Source of the DNA: Zymoseptoria tritici IPO323
Taxonomy: Eukaryota; Ascomycota; Dothideomycetes; Mycosphaerellales; Mycosphaerellaceae
DNA length: 64,000 bases
Direction: 5' to 3'
NCBI RefSeq assembly: GCF_000219625.1
Contig: NC_018218.1
Location: 4,216,001 to 4,280,000, forward strand
This document shows positions 34,849 through 46,039 of this stretch, in pieces; positions within the stretch are counted from its first letter, which is position 1, and every line of letters starts with the position of its first letter. A program made the translations under genes and the position numbers. The notes beneath the pieces were generated by a model, which was given only the letters and a program-made list of their open reading frames with translations, did not search any database and had not been told where the DNA came from.

Positions 34849-35874
34849 TCAAGACTGCGCCTGTGCCAGCTTGATCTTGCCTTCCTCATCATAAATCAAC
34901 TCCCTGATCTTCGCCGATCTCAAATGATTCTTCCCTGAAATCGAAACATCATGATAACACAACCACCACTTTCCCTCAAACTCCACAATCGAATGATGCG
35001 TCGACCAACCCTGGACGGGCTCGAGAATCCTGCCCGCATACGTGAAGGGTCCCACCGGCGAGTCGCCAATCGCGTAGACGATGTAATGCGTGTCGCCCGT
35101 GCTGTAGGAGAAGTAGTACTTGTCTTCCTTTTTGTGCATCCACGCGGCTTCGAAGAAGCGGCGGTCGTGGTCGTCGGCGGCGAGGGGCTTGCCATCGGCG
35201 TCGTTGATGACCAGATCTTGCACGGAGCCGGAGAAGGACTTCATGTCTGGGCTGAGTTTGGCGACGCGAGGCATCAAGGCGGGTTCATCGCCGCTGGCTT
35301 CCATTGTTTCGTAGGCGGCGGCGTCGAAGGAGGAGCCGCGCCAGCATTGGAGCTGGCCACCCCAAATCCCGCCGAAGTAGAGATACGCTTCGCCGTCATC
35401 GTCGACCAGTACAGCCGGGTCGATGCTGTAGCTTCCTGGAATCGCCGTGGGTTCTGGTTTGAAAGGACCTTCGGGTTTGTCGCCGATGGCTACGCCGATG
35501 CGAAAGATGCCATCGTGGTCCCTGGCTGGGAAGTAGAAAAAGTACTTGTCGTTCTTGAACCCACAGTCTGGAGCCTACACATCGTCAGCAGTGAATCCAG
35601 CCATCATCAACGAAATGGCGTATACCCAGAGTTGCTTCGCCGCCCACGGAACGTCTTCCAACCCAAAAATCTTCCCATGATCCGTCACTTTACCTCCGAT
35701 CTCCCCCATCGACAGCACATGGTAATCAGCCATATCATACTGGCTGCCATTGTCGTCGTCGGGAATGTCTGTTTGGCGATCGTGAGACGGATAAACATAA
35801 AGTCTGCCGTTGAAAACCCGGCCGCTGGGGTCCGCAAAGAAGTCGCTCTCGATGAGTGGTTTGGGATCGGACAT
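34849..35874 (-). CDS. GH43 glycoside hydrolase, no signal peptide
   Basis: A 324-residue five-bladed beta-propeller enzyme of family GH43; these hydrolyse alpha-L-arabinofuranosides or beta-xylosides. Two exons, 35874-35626 and 35574-34849. Segments typical of the family: an early ADPSGRVFNGRLYVYPSHD (first Asp, general base), YSIDPAVLVDDDGEAYLYFGG (middle Asp) and RRFFEAAWMHKKEDKYYFSYS (Glu, general acid), then THYIVYAIGDSP and WSTHHSIVEFEGKWWLCYHD. The N terminus (MSDPKPLIESDFFADPSG) has no hydrophobic leader, so the protein should be intracellular, acting on imported oligosaccharides. Convergent with the SDR gene. The exact specificity cannot be told. Confidence 0.9.
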
Positions 35875-36617
35875 GATGTTTTGAAGAGAGCAGTGTGCTT
35901 GCAAGTACTGAACGAGGACCTACGAATGCGATGGGTGGTATATGTATGTCTTGAATGTTGTTCGATATGCACCTGATTAGCCTCATCTTGGTCAAGGCAA
36001 ATAGCCTAATCTCGTGACCCCACGGGGCAGTGCCATGCTCTCCTCACCCGGAGACATCTGGCCGAGACATTGGCATTGGTTTGCACTTCCCAGATCTGCC
36101 ATTGCTGGAGATGTACTTGTTGTTGGTCGGTTCGGCGTACCTGGCGGCGTGGTCTGCACGTGGAGCAGCACGAAGCTCGAGCTTCATGGCGTCGCAAATC
36201 TTGGCTCCTGTTTCGTCGGCGTTTTCAATCGTCCTTTCTTCGTATACATTGTATTGACCAGCATCACTTCATTTGTCCTCTGCACAATGCATCTCATGTG
36301 CTTCAGCAGATTGGCGCTCGGCGTCGCCATTCCGACTGTCGCTGTGTACCTGACTTCCAAAGACGCGGATGAGTCGCCACCTCCGGCGAAAATACCACCG
36401 CCATCGGAAAGGAACTACGAAACCACAAAAGAATCGAAGAAATGAACGCTTGCAGAACATTCAGTTTGTTTGGCGTATGAGTATGTACAAGCCAAATGCA
36501 TCAATCTTGGGTTGCTTCTGAACCCGCCCGGCCCGCTGGGAATAGAGGCCTCATTCATGGACCATGGAAACATGCATTCGTTCTTCGCGTTTCAACCAAA
36601 AGGCCACCTCTTCTTCA
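35875..36617. other. intergenic with a weak plus-strand open frame
   Basis: The region upstream of GH43 and downstream of the Cys-rich membrane protein. A plus-strand frame at 36014-36445 (143 codons) contains one hydrophobic stretch and a Pro/Lys-rich tail, but lacks any family resemblance, so I do not call it a gene. Confidence 0.45.
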
Positions 36618-37800
36618 TCATCGTCGGGACATTGAGCGTCGGGTATCTCTTGTCCGCCTGTCATCTGAGCTTGCGCTGCCTGGAGGAATCGTTAGCATTC
36701 GCCGCTACATGTCGAACTCGGACTCAACACTTACTGGCACTGGTGTAATAGTCACTAGAGTACGAATACTCGCTCTTCTCATCATGACGTCTGTTGTCCC
36801 GCTTCCTCTTCAGGCCCAGGATCGCCCACAACGCTGCCAGGCCCGCGCCGATGCCGAGCGCGTTCTTGCCCTTGGAGGAGTGGTCATCTCTTCGACTCAC
36901 ACGGGTCGCGGGCCGTGCAGCGCCATACCACGTCCTGCCATTGCCACCTCCGGAGTGACGGGAGTGTCGGGTGTATTCATCGACTTCGACTGTCTTCCGC
37001 TTGCGCTTACCGCCCATACCAATGCATGCGAGAAGCCCATCCAGAAGACCCTTGACGCAGCAGCAGAAGCAGAGCAGTCCGAGGAGCGCAAGACCAAGCA
37101 ACACGCCAATGACGATACCAGCGATTGCTCCTCCGGAAAGCCCTCCGCCGCCGCCCATATTATCTTCGGTGAGGGTAATGTTGGCGCCCGTTGCAACGGG
37201 TGTCATGAACGCAAGGGTCGCGGTGGGGCCCTGGGTTTTGGTAACGGTGATGCCGGCGGATGAAGTGGGACGGATTCCTGCGCCGGCCGTGGCGCCTTGA
37301 CTGCTGTAGTATCCAGAACTTCCACCTCCTGCGGCAGCTGCACAGATCATCTGGTCCGTCATACAGTACTGGCCGCTTCCGCAACAGGTCGATCCACACG
37401 GCACCTCGTTGAGAGCATAGTTGCACGTCGCGGCTGTGGGTTGCGCTCCACCGATGTATGTGCTCATAACGGCGGTCTTGGTCACGTAATCCGTCTCGAC
37501 CCAAGTTGTGGTGTATGTCTGCCAGTATCCTCCTGTTCCTCCCGCAGCTTGTGTGACTTGCGCACCTCCTCCTCCATCAGATGTACATTGGGCTCGTTGA
37601 GCAGAGTCGGTGACGCATGAGCTGCCCCAGGTGCAGCATAACTGGTTGTAGTATCCACATTGCGTTCCAGCGCACTCGTAGCGAGCAAAGAGTTCGTTGA
37701 AGCTGAAGCCGGCTTCTTCATTCGGATGAGGGTTCGGTGTTGCGGTGATGAGATGCGGTGTGAGGATGACGGCTGTGAGGAGCGCTTGGTGGAAGCGCAT
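36618..37800 (-). CDS. Cys-rich single-pass membrane protein with Arg-rich tail
   Basis: A predicted 375-residue surface protein, function unknown. Exons 37800-36735 and 36679-36618; the 55-nt intron has a GTAAGT donor and a CTAAC branch. A signal peptide (RFHQALLTAVILTPHLITA) leads to an extracellular part with two short Cys clusters: ECAGTQCGYYNQLCCTWGSSC and CNYALNEVPCGSTCCGSGQYC. Then a Gly/Ser/Thr-rich stretch, a transmembrane helix near residues 222-247 (AGIVIGVLLGLALLGLLCF), a basic cytoplasmic part, a second hydrophobic stretch (ALGIGAGLAALWAILGL) and a tail ending SSASSDDRRTRDTRRSMSRR. Without splicing the frame would end two residues after the splice point and lose this Arg-rich tail. 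A sensor or wall-linked protein is possible but not shown. Confidence 0.8.
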
Positions 37801-38551
37801 TGTGTCGAGGGTGGCCCTCTTGGGCGATGGACAATGGCGTTGTTCGCTGTGGAATGTGGATGTAGAATGTCGGGTCGATGAGGCGTGGAATGTGGAAACC
37901 CCGCTTCGATATGCAGCTTATCGATTGGCGTGCGTTTGTCGGTCGCAAGTCGAATATCGGTCGCGAATCTTTAACGACAGTGTGGATGGTAGCTTCAACT
38001 GCAGCAGTTGTCAACGGTAAACGGCGAGGATGAGGATGTGGAGAAGAGACAGAGGGCTGCTGGTGGATGGTGGTTTATGTGCGGTGGCAGGACAGAGGCA
38101 AGCTTCAGACTGCCGATCAGCCCAACCTCCCCACTTCACCGAGCCCAGCCTCTCGCGGCGAATCTTGCGTGAGCGCTTCGTATGTGGAGATGACGAATAC
38201 ACTGCAATTTCATCGATCTTTTACCATGTCATAGTTCGACGCGAATGAGATGCAGAACCGTGTACCGCGATGGGACTGTCTACCGGAGATTTCATTGCTA
38301 GTGAGGTCACTGTTGATGGTTGTACCGTTGGCCCTACGACGGATGATCGCCAGGGACCCGGACGAACGATGGAACATCCTTGTGCCTGGTGAGACACGTT
38401 GTGGCATCTCTGATCATGAATACACACATGTGAGGAGATATTTCGCCATCGATCTCACTACCGAAGGTGCCCTTGAACTCGATGCAAGACGCTGCAAATC
38501 CACGTCCACATTCGACAGCCGGAATCGTCTCTCCGATGGACATCCACAAAG
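37801..38551. other. intergenic, no gene seen
   Basis: Between the start of the Cys-rich membrane protein and the stop of the pectin methylesterase. A plus-strand frame at 38250-38888 mostly runs antisense to the esterase and has no family resemblance. Confidence 0.55.
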
Positions 38552-39712
38552 CTACGACAAGTATGCCTTGTCAACCCAGCTGGCACTCGCATACCCACTC
38601 CCCAGCACACTCTCCTTCTTGACAGGCGCATCCAATTTCTTCGCGAATTTCGCCCTCGTGCCCGAAGCGCCAGCACCCTCATTACCATATTCGCCGAATT
38701 CGACCTTTCCCGTCCTCTCGTCGCCCTTGTTCCACACCGCCCAGCCCGCCGCGTTGATGACATTCGACATTGTGCAGGACTGGACTGCTACGCGGGCGTA
38801 CGCTCCCCACGGCCGTCCAAGGAAATATGCTCCGGCCTCTACGGACTTGCCTCCTGCAGCAGAGATGCTGCACTTGTTGAGGACATAGTGACTCGGATTC
38901 GCGGCGTCGGCGCGGCCAGAGGCGGTGATGTAACCCACAGAGGCTGACAATACACGAATGTCGCAGTAATCGAACCAAGCTTGACCGTTCTGGCCGAAGA
39001 TGAAGTCCGTGGCGCCTTCGATGTAGCTCTTGGCGTAGAGCTGAGCGCCAGTCTGCGCGAGGACGGTGTCTTGGAAGCCTTTGAAGGAGCATCCGTAGTA
39101 CCCTTGGTCCTGGGAGATGTCAGACTTGAAGATGATGAGGAACATGGAACGACATACGCCGGCATTGGCGGAGAGAGCCAGGGCTTGGCTGCCCTTCCCA
39201 AAAGTGTTCACGACATTGACGTTGTAAAGCTTGAAGTTACTGGTCCAGACTCGGAGGGTGGCGGTCGCATCGTTGTTGGCCTCCTGTACGTCAAAGGTGA
39301 TTAGCGACATGGCGGGAAAGCAACATGCGATTGCAGACGAACAGTTTTCTGGCTCTTGCTGCCAGTAATGACGACTTGGTTGCCGGCGTATGAAGACGTG
39401 TCCGATGTGTGGCCGTAGATGACGAGAGGTCCATTGAGCTGCTTCACGTATACCTGCTCCTTGTAGGTGCCGGGCTTGATCTGCGAGTGAGGCGTCATCA
39501 GCTATGACCAGTGCGTTCAGTAGGAGTAGACCATGACGAACGAAAATGCTTTGCTCCGAAGAGGACGACGAGAGTGCATTGACTGCGTCCTGGATCGTCT
39601 TGTATTTACCGCTGCCGTCCGCGGCGACGACAAGAGCACCTTCTGGAGGACTGGTTCGACCTGCCGCGAGCACGAGGCCCACAAAGCCGGCGAGGATGTT
39701 GATGTAACGCAT
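38552..39712 (-). CDS. Secreted pectin methylesterase (CE8)
   Basis: A 330-residue right-handed beta-helix esterase that removes methyl groups from plant pectin outside the cell. Exons 39712-39542, 39480-39343, 39283-39158 and 39109-38552. Signal peptide MRYINILAGFVGLVLAAGRT. Family motifs: DGSGKYKTIQDAVNAL near residue 35, IKPGTYKEQVYV, GDQGYYGCSFKGFQDTVLA with the acid Asp of FQDT, EGATDFIFGQNGQAWFDYC with the nucleophile Asp of TDFIFG, and LGRPWGAYARV with the substrate-binding Arg and Trp. Length is normal. The first two introns both start GTTCGT, an unusual donor; the third (39157-39110) is 48 nt, in frame and stop-free. Splices were chosen to restore SIF-IKPGTY and SQKT-EANND, as in other fungal members. 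Confidence 0.9.
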   Translation of the reverse strand: MRYINILAGFVGLVLAAGRTSPPEGALVVAADGSGKYKTIQDAVNALSSSSSEQSIFVRHGLLLLNALVIADDASLADQARHLQGAGIREAAQWTSRHLRPHIGHVFIRRQPSRHYWQQEPENCSSAIACCFPAMSLITFDVQEANNDATATLRVWTSNFKLYNVNVVNTFGKGSQALALSANAGVCRSMFLIIFKSDISQDQGYYGCSFKGFQDTVLAQTGAQLYAKSYIEGATDFIFGQNGQAWFDYCDIRVLSASVGYITASGRADAANPSHYVLNKCSISAAGGKSVEAGAYFLGRPWGAYARVAVQSCTMSNVINAAGWAVWNKGDERTGKVEFGEYGNEGAGASGTRAKFAKKLDAPVKKESVLGSGYASASWVDKAYLS

Positions 39713-42700
39713 GTTGATTTGAGTTTTTGGACAAGATGGGTCTCGGTGGTGGGGAGCAACAGAGGGAGTGCAATGGGTCGTACTTATCACTTATGCTGGC
39801 GTCGTACTTCCAGCTCCGTCGGCCTTCTCAAGCTGGTGATGAGAGTGTTTCGAATACAGTGGTGAGTTGAAGGCTCCACAATGGTACATATCATGCTGTC
39901 TGGCGGGTCGATCGCACAAACAAAAAAGGAGCAACGTATGGTCGTTGAAGCCGGGTGATGAAGAAGGCGTCCCCATTGCTGTCCGTGTACACGAGATTCG
40001 ATGTGTCTGCCACTGGAATATCGTGGCGTTGAAACCCGTCCTTGCAAAGACCATCCCCGAGTTGTCGTCGGAATGAGGCACGGTCAATATAAGTGTTTGA
40101 GTTTCTGGTCTAATATATTTTGTGTGGGGCTCTGGTGTTTCGTATGAAGTTGACGACTGTGCATCAAAATTAGATTGATTTCTTGACGTCGACATGCGGC
40201 GATGTACATTGCATGTGCTCGGTACTTATGTGACTCGCTCGTTGCCGATGGATCATGATGTCGAGGTGATCTTTGGACATGGTGTCTACCCTGGCGGTTG
40301 AGTATCCTGGCCATCAGAGGTCCAACAAAAAGGAGGCGCGAAGATTTAGCGATGTGTCGAATATGCCAAATCTGTGAGTATTCGGCAACAGTAAGATTTA
40401 TCGAGCCACGCAAGACATCTGATTCGCCATACTACGCGACTTGGTCGTTCGAACAGCTCTTCCGGCCGCAACGAGCAAAAGCTGGGAAGGATGTGTCCGC
40501 CGGAATCCGTCTGCTATGCGGTCGTCGACCAACGGATAGCAGTATCGCAATGACCTGATGATGGTGTATTGGTCAAATACCGGAGGTGGACCGCCGTCAT
40601 GGTGTCTCAGTCTCGCTGCGACATGGTATCGCGACGCCGCCAACAATCAAGGCAGCAATTGATGATGGACTGACTGGGTCTGCAGTCGGATAGCATGAGG
40701 ATCAAAACCTCGCAAGGGAGGCTTCGGAATAGCCCGGTCCGTGGTCGTCGGGCTGAATCTCTTCCATCGCTAGCATGTGATGAAAGTTGGCCAAGTCACC
40801 GCATATCAGTGATTTGGCAGCGTCGAGGGAGACTCAGATAAGGCGTGCGGCGCGGAGTGAGTGATCAAACCGTGCCTGAGAGCAATAGGGCTGAGCATGA
40901 GCAAGTTCTTGCTCGTTCTAGAAGGGCGCGGGTGTATGGTGGCTCCGTCAGCGAGCTTTTTCGGGAACACTTCGTGTACTGTTGGGGACCGTCCTCTTGA
41001 GAATAGCTTGTTGTGATCTGACAATGACGGTGTGCCTGGGAGACTTTCTCTGTGATGTGGCGTGTATGAAGCAGTACAGCGCACTCTAGCGAGGCCGGAA
41101 ATCGAGCATGGACACTTTGGACCGCAGCAACGGTCTCCGCTGAGAAGTACCATGGATGCCAAATATCGTCGTGCATGCGATATAGCGAAGATGTCTTCTG
41201 ATCAGAAGTACAATGCTCTTCGGGCTAGGCAGCATGATGTGTCGACTGACCGCCGTTTTCCAGAAAACCGTACCGCAGGAAGCATACTTCCACGCCCAGG
41301 ATCGACCGTAATAAGCGGTGCACGTATCTGCACGACGCACAGTCATCAGTTCCAAGCCATTCGGGGCCGATCCTTTCCACCTCGGACCATGCATGGAGCT
41401 CTCTGCATCAGTCTACCAAGCCTCACGACGGAGCTCCTGACGGTGTGCGCAGATCATACCACAGCTGCGTGATATGGAATGCCGCACTTCTCCCCGAAGG
41501 ACACTGACTTTTAGGCCTGCGCTGGGCTGCCTTCTGGAGAACTCCTCCATGGGAGGATTTTAACGAAGCAGCGAGATCGCAAGCTCCAACAGGCAGCCGT
41601 CGTACGACACTAGCCTTATGACATACCCGCCTTATCAAGCTTGGTGGAATCCTACGTGCAACAAAGGCTTCGGAGTCGCCGATAGCCACCGGAGTTGATC
41701 CTGTGCTGCACATGCGCATGATCTGTTCAAGGCAGCACGTTCAGCGATCTCTCCGGCGAAATTGGCGAGTGTTGTTGGAAACAGACGCCTTCCCACCGTA
41801 TGATCGATGGTCGCCAGAATTTCACTGAGTGAAGAAAGTGATGCCATCCGTTGTGGGACTGGCATTGATAAACCAGTATTCCTTTGATGCGGCCGTACCA
41901 AGCTTAAATCCATAGCATGGCGAACGTCGACGGAAAGACCGAGGCATTGCAAGTACCCTTGCAATCGCAGACGAAGGATCCCACGTGTAGTATCCTGAGC
42001 GAGCAAGCAAGCAGGTTTCGGGAGGATTTAAGCGAGAGTTGGGGCTGGAAAGCGCTGGATAGCACAGAATGTGGGCGCCTGCAGCTTCACAGGTACAGCA
42101 TGAGCAAATCAAACTGCCAGCATCCGTTCTCAGACACGGGAGCTCGCTTGCGTCCCTTTCTCGTGGGCGTGAAACACGTGGTTTTCTCCTCCTTGAACGT
42201 GGTATGGGTATCGAGCGATGGTTTCGCCAGGAAAAAAGTAAATGATCAAGGTGCTGACCGACTCTGCACACATTGCGAAACGTGAGTTTGGATGGTAGTG
42301 AGATGACACGATGGGTTGATGCTGGAGAATAAGATCGACCGCTAAATCGAGAGCGGAGGTTCACTCCGGCGAACTTTGGCTGCTTACAAAAGAAGGTATA
42401 CGAGGTGTGTGCCGAAAGTGGTTCGTCCGGGTGGTTTCCTGGAGCATGCGTACCATGCATGATGATGGACTGTGAAGGATCGGAATGGCTGTCGCTGTAG
42501 GGCTGATACATTATGGATCATAGCAATCGACCGTAACGCACAATCATCATATTGTCCGACGTAGCAATCAATGTCCAGTGAGGTGCTGCCGGCCACAACT
42601 ACCGAAGTGAGTACAGAGTGCAAGTGCAGACTTGGAGTCTGTGGCTGTGGGCTGGAACTTGCCGGAGCTGTTCTCATGGACCACTGCGACCAGACCCAGT

Positions 42701-44046
42701 CCCGATGAATGCTCCTGAAAAGGGATTGACATTGCTGCACAATTGTGCCCATTCGATAGAAGGGGACCCATGACCGGCTCCTAGATTACACGGCGGCGGC
42801 AGCAGGGTCAGGCATGGGCCGGTCACGTCTCAGGAGTACCAGGTCTTCAGCAACTCTCATCGGAGATCACGCAAGGTGCCTTCCTTGTCAACATCCCAAG
42901 TGGCTCGTCGGTATCGGAAGCCCACCAAGTCCGAAGTCCAGAAATGCCGCGTTCAATTTTGTTTCGTGCAGTGGCTATCTCGTGATGGTCTCAGTTGGCG
43001 GTGGGCTGAGCTATGCATTCAGGGTGCAGGTTCACAATCCGAGATGGATCATGACATTCACACAGAAACGCCTGTCCTTGTCAGTGAATTTCATCGGCCT
43101 GCACTCACTTATCTGCGTGCCTGCGGTACGGTACCAGACAAGATCCGCGACATCCGATCCCAATCGCTCGGCCGGGGGGTTGGGAGGGTGATGTGATGGC
43201 GGTGGTGTGAGTGTGTCGCTCCTAGTCTTTTCTCTCACTCTCTCTCTCTCTCTCTGGCCAGAAGTCGTTGAGCGGACCTTTGTCATCAACGTCCGCTAGC
43301 TCGAATTGGCCTAGATCGAGCAAAGTGAACGGTACTTTTTGGGAGAGGCATGGTCATTGCCAGTAGCTGCTGCAGGTCAAGGTGTGAACACTCTGGCAAA
43401 GATCACAACACTGCCGGAGTCGGATGAAGCATGTGAACGCGCGCTCGCGCAACGACTCCTCAACCGGCAGGACTGCCCCGCCAGCCAAAGCCAATCTGGT
43501 CCTCCAGGAATACCACAAACCCAACCCAACGGGCTGAAAGGAGCTGTGCTGTGCTATGTCCGCGAGCGAGCGAGCTCCAAGTGCTCGCTCAGCCCATGCG
43601 GGGTTATGACTGACCGATTGCCATTCCGGTCTCTGCTTGTGACTGACCAAGCAGCTGGTCCCGTTTCGCTTCCTTTGGCGTGCTGTGGACGCGAACACCG
43701 CAGGATTCCGCAGCCACCCAAGACCACGCACCCCGACCCGTGCAGCACGGTACGGTACTGTACCAACCCACAGGGGCGTGGATGGCGGGACGAGCGCAAG
43801 CACACATGGCAAGCCGGCCTAAGCAGGGATGTGTGCTTCCGCCCATATCCTTTCATCGCGGTGACCTGACCAAGCCGCGTATGATTGAAGTTATATGGGG
43901 AGCCTGAACGCGCTCTTTGACCGGTTCCTTTCTCGTTGCTCTTGACGCTCGACACTCAACGTCTCTCTGGAACGCTTTGTTCCTCTACTCACTTCCAACT
44001 GTTCTACTGTCTGCATATATCTCCTGCCTGCTTGACGCTGCCCAGC
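39713..44046. other. 4.3-kb stretch with no recognisable gene
   Basis: Many short open frames occur on both strands, none with a family motif, convincing start or splice pattern, and I saw no tRNA-like arms. A CT microsatellite lies at 43236-43256. The 3' part must hold the promoter of the bZIP gene. It could contain non-coding RNA, decayed transposon or a lineage-specific gene that I cannot identify. Confidence 0.5.
43236..43256. repeat. CT dinucleotide microsatellite
   Basis: An uninterrupted CT run in the gene-poor stretch. Confidence 0.85.
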
Positions 44047-45010
44047 ATGTACGACCGACCAACGATGCAACGGCAATCGGCCTACAGCTATCCACAATAC
44101 CCAGCGGCGACTCCACAGAAGCATTATCCGACTGCACACAGCACTAGCAGCGCGTTCAGCGCTAGTGCAAACCCGAACGAAGACTGGACGAAGATATCCG
44201 ACCTCGCGGAACGGAGAAGGATCCAAAACCGAATCGCGCAACGGAACTACCGTAGGTGTACCCACATCAGAGTTCCATGTGCGATCTAACAGCATCTCAG
44301 GCAAGAAGCTGAAGAAGCGCCTGGAAGACCTCGAACGAAGAGCCGGCTCGAGCTCAGCGTCACCCGAACAGGGGCACGAAGAGCTTCCTCAAGTCGATAT
44401 GATTCCTTCCACTCACTCGCCCTCTCGGTCACCGCAACCCTACCGACAACGGGCCAGCAGCGCCGTCCACCGCAAACACACTCCCGAGGTCTTGGCTCAA
44501 CGATACATGCTCCCATCCGACGATCGAGGAATGTTCTCGCAACAATTCACACGCCAACTATCGACCTCACCTCCTCCCTTCTCCTCCTACGCTCCCATTG
44601 CAAGCACCGAGCACTCGACCTACTCGACCTACCAATCATACTGCGCACAACCACCCAACGGGGTGGAGACCAATCCATGGCCAGTCTACGCACAGCCCAC
44701 CCACGCATCCCACGGTCTGATCTCTCCACCGATCAAGCAAGAGATCTACGGCGACGATGAATACAACAATCCTTTCAGCATGAGCTACGCATCGATGGCC
44801 AACGAGAACCAATATGCCGCCTTTGTGAGTAGACAGCCACCGCTCGATCCTCCTCTCCGGATCACCCGTGTCGCAACGAACAGTGGCTGATATTCGCCGT
44901 AGACCCCTCCACTATCCGACACTTCCGATCAGCAGTATCAGAAGCTGTCTCCGAAGTGTTGGCCGAGGATGCCGATAGCGTTGCCCAGCCCGCCTGCGGA
45001 TTGGAGGTGA
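44047..45010 (+). CDS. bZIP-type transcription factor with short zipper
   Basis: A 278-residue nuclear protein. Exons 44047-44251, 44301-44824 and 44903-45010. The basic region near residues 50-75 reads DLAERRRIQNRIAQRNYR then KKLKKRLEDLERRAG; NRIAQRNYR fits the bZIP DNA-contact pattern N..AQ...R. Only about two heptads follow before a Ser/Glu/Pro-rich region, so the zipper is short. The first intron splits the basic region at the Arg codon of NYR. The rest is rich in Tyr, Pro, Gln and Ser, as in fungal activation regions, and contains SPPIKQEIYGDDEY, where IKQE is a sumoylation-type motif. This short-zipper type is common among filamentous ascomycetes, from family knowledge. The target genes are unknown. 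Confidence 0.82.
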
Positions 45011-46039
45011 AGAACGAATCGATTCGATGATTGCAAGGACAGAGACGACAGATCCTCGTTGGATCAACGACACTGTTGTATACCTTCAATGCTTTACGGC
45101 CTTTGGGTGATTTGACACTGATGTACTATGATCGGCACGGAGTTACGGGACTGAACGGACGGATGTGATAGACGGCATGGGAATTTCGGGATTGGATGTA
45201 CCTTCGCTATCGCGAACGGCCAAAAGTCAATCGAGAACACTTTCGCTAGTCACAACTGGAGGTGCAGCGTTCAGTGCGGATCAACACGGAGGAGGAGCAA
45301 GGCAAGGATGCAGATTGGCGGTCGGGATCAAGGCACAATCGCTACGTTGGAAAATAGCAACACTAGCAACTACGCAATGAAGAACTCTGCATTTTACTGA
45401 CCAACACGACGAGTCACAACTCGCGATGCATCCATCTCCGCGTTGTGTCTGATCGACCGCGCGCTTCGACCGCAGCGTGACACCTGCACTACTCCGCCCC
45501 CTTCGCTGCCCGGCCCGCTAAGACGAGGCATTGCACCTCCATGGAATCCATGTACGCAATCATGATCCCTCCCACAAAACGAGCCCAACGACCGAACCCA
45601 GCACAACGATCCGCGGCTTCCGCTTGCTGCTCTTCTCCAGAGCTGCAGCTCCAAATTACAAGTGCGTGAAGAGCAAGAGGCAGCTTCGAAATTTTGAGGT
45701 TTCAGTGCATTCTGATTGCTTCATTCGCACTGTGGTCGTCATCTGCACAGCGTGAGAAACAGCCATTTCCCCGTCGGGTTGTTCAGATTGAGTTCTCACT
45801 ATCCGCCTAGCGGCTCTAGCAAAAACCCTCTTTCTCGGACCCCAGCCGCCCAGCGGCCGCAGCAAAGGGAAATTGGCGTCCCAAGACTTGTTCACAGCTG
45901 GCATCCTGGCCTCCATGACATGGATGGAGAGACATCACCGGAAGCCGGGAACATCCCAAGTGCCGTGCTTGAACGAGGAGAGAGTTTTGCAGTCACCGGA
46001 AATATCCCCCCCTTCACCAACCATTCATCGATCACCATC
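45011..46039. other. intergenic, no gene seen
   Basis: Between two plus-strand genes. No family resemblance in any frame; the right part carries the promoter of the CIA30 gene. Confidence 0.55.

Noticed and set aside
34951..35976. 341-codon plus-strand open frame
   Set aside because: It is the antisense of the GH43 exons and follows their codon pattern in mirror form; the GH43 frame has clear catalytic motifs.
36496..37263. 255-codon plus-strand open frame
   Set aside because: Antisense of the Cys-rich membrane protein, which has a signal peptide, a membrane helix and a good intron.
41822..42511. 229-codon minus-strand open frame in the gene-poor stretch
   Set aside because: No motif, no leader or domain, and no matching exons around it.
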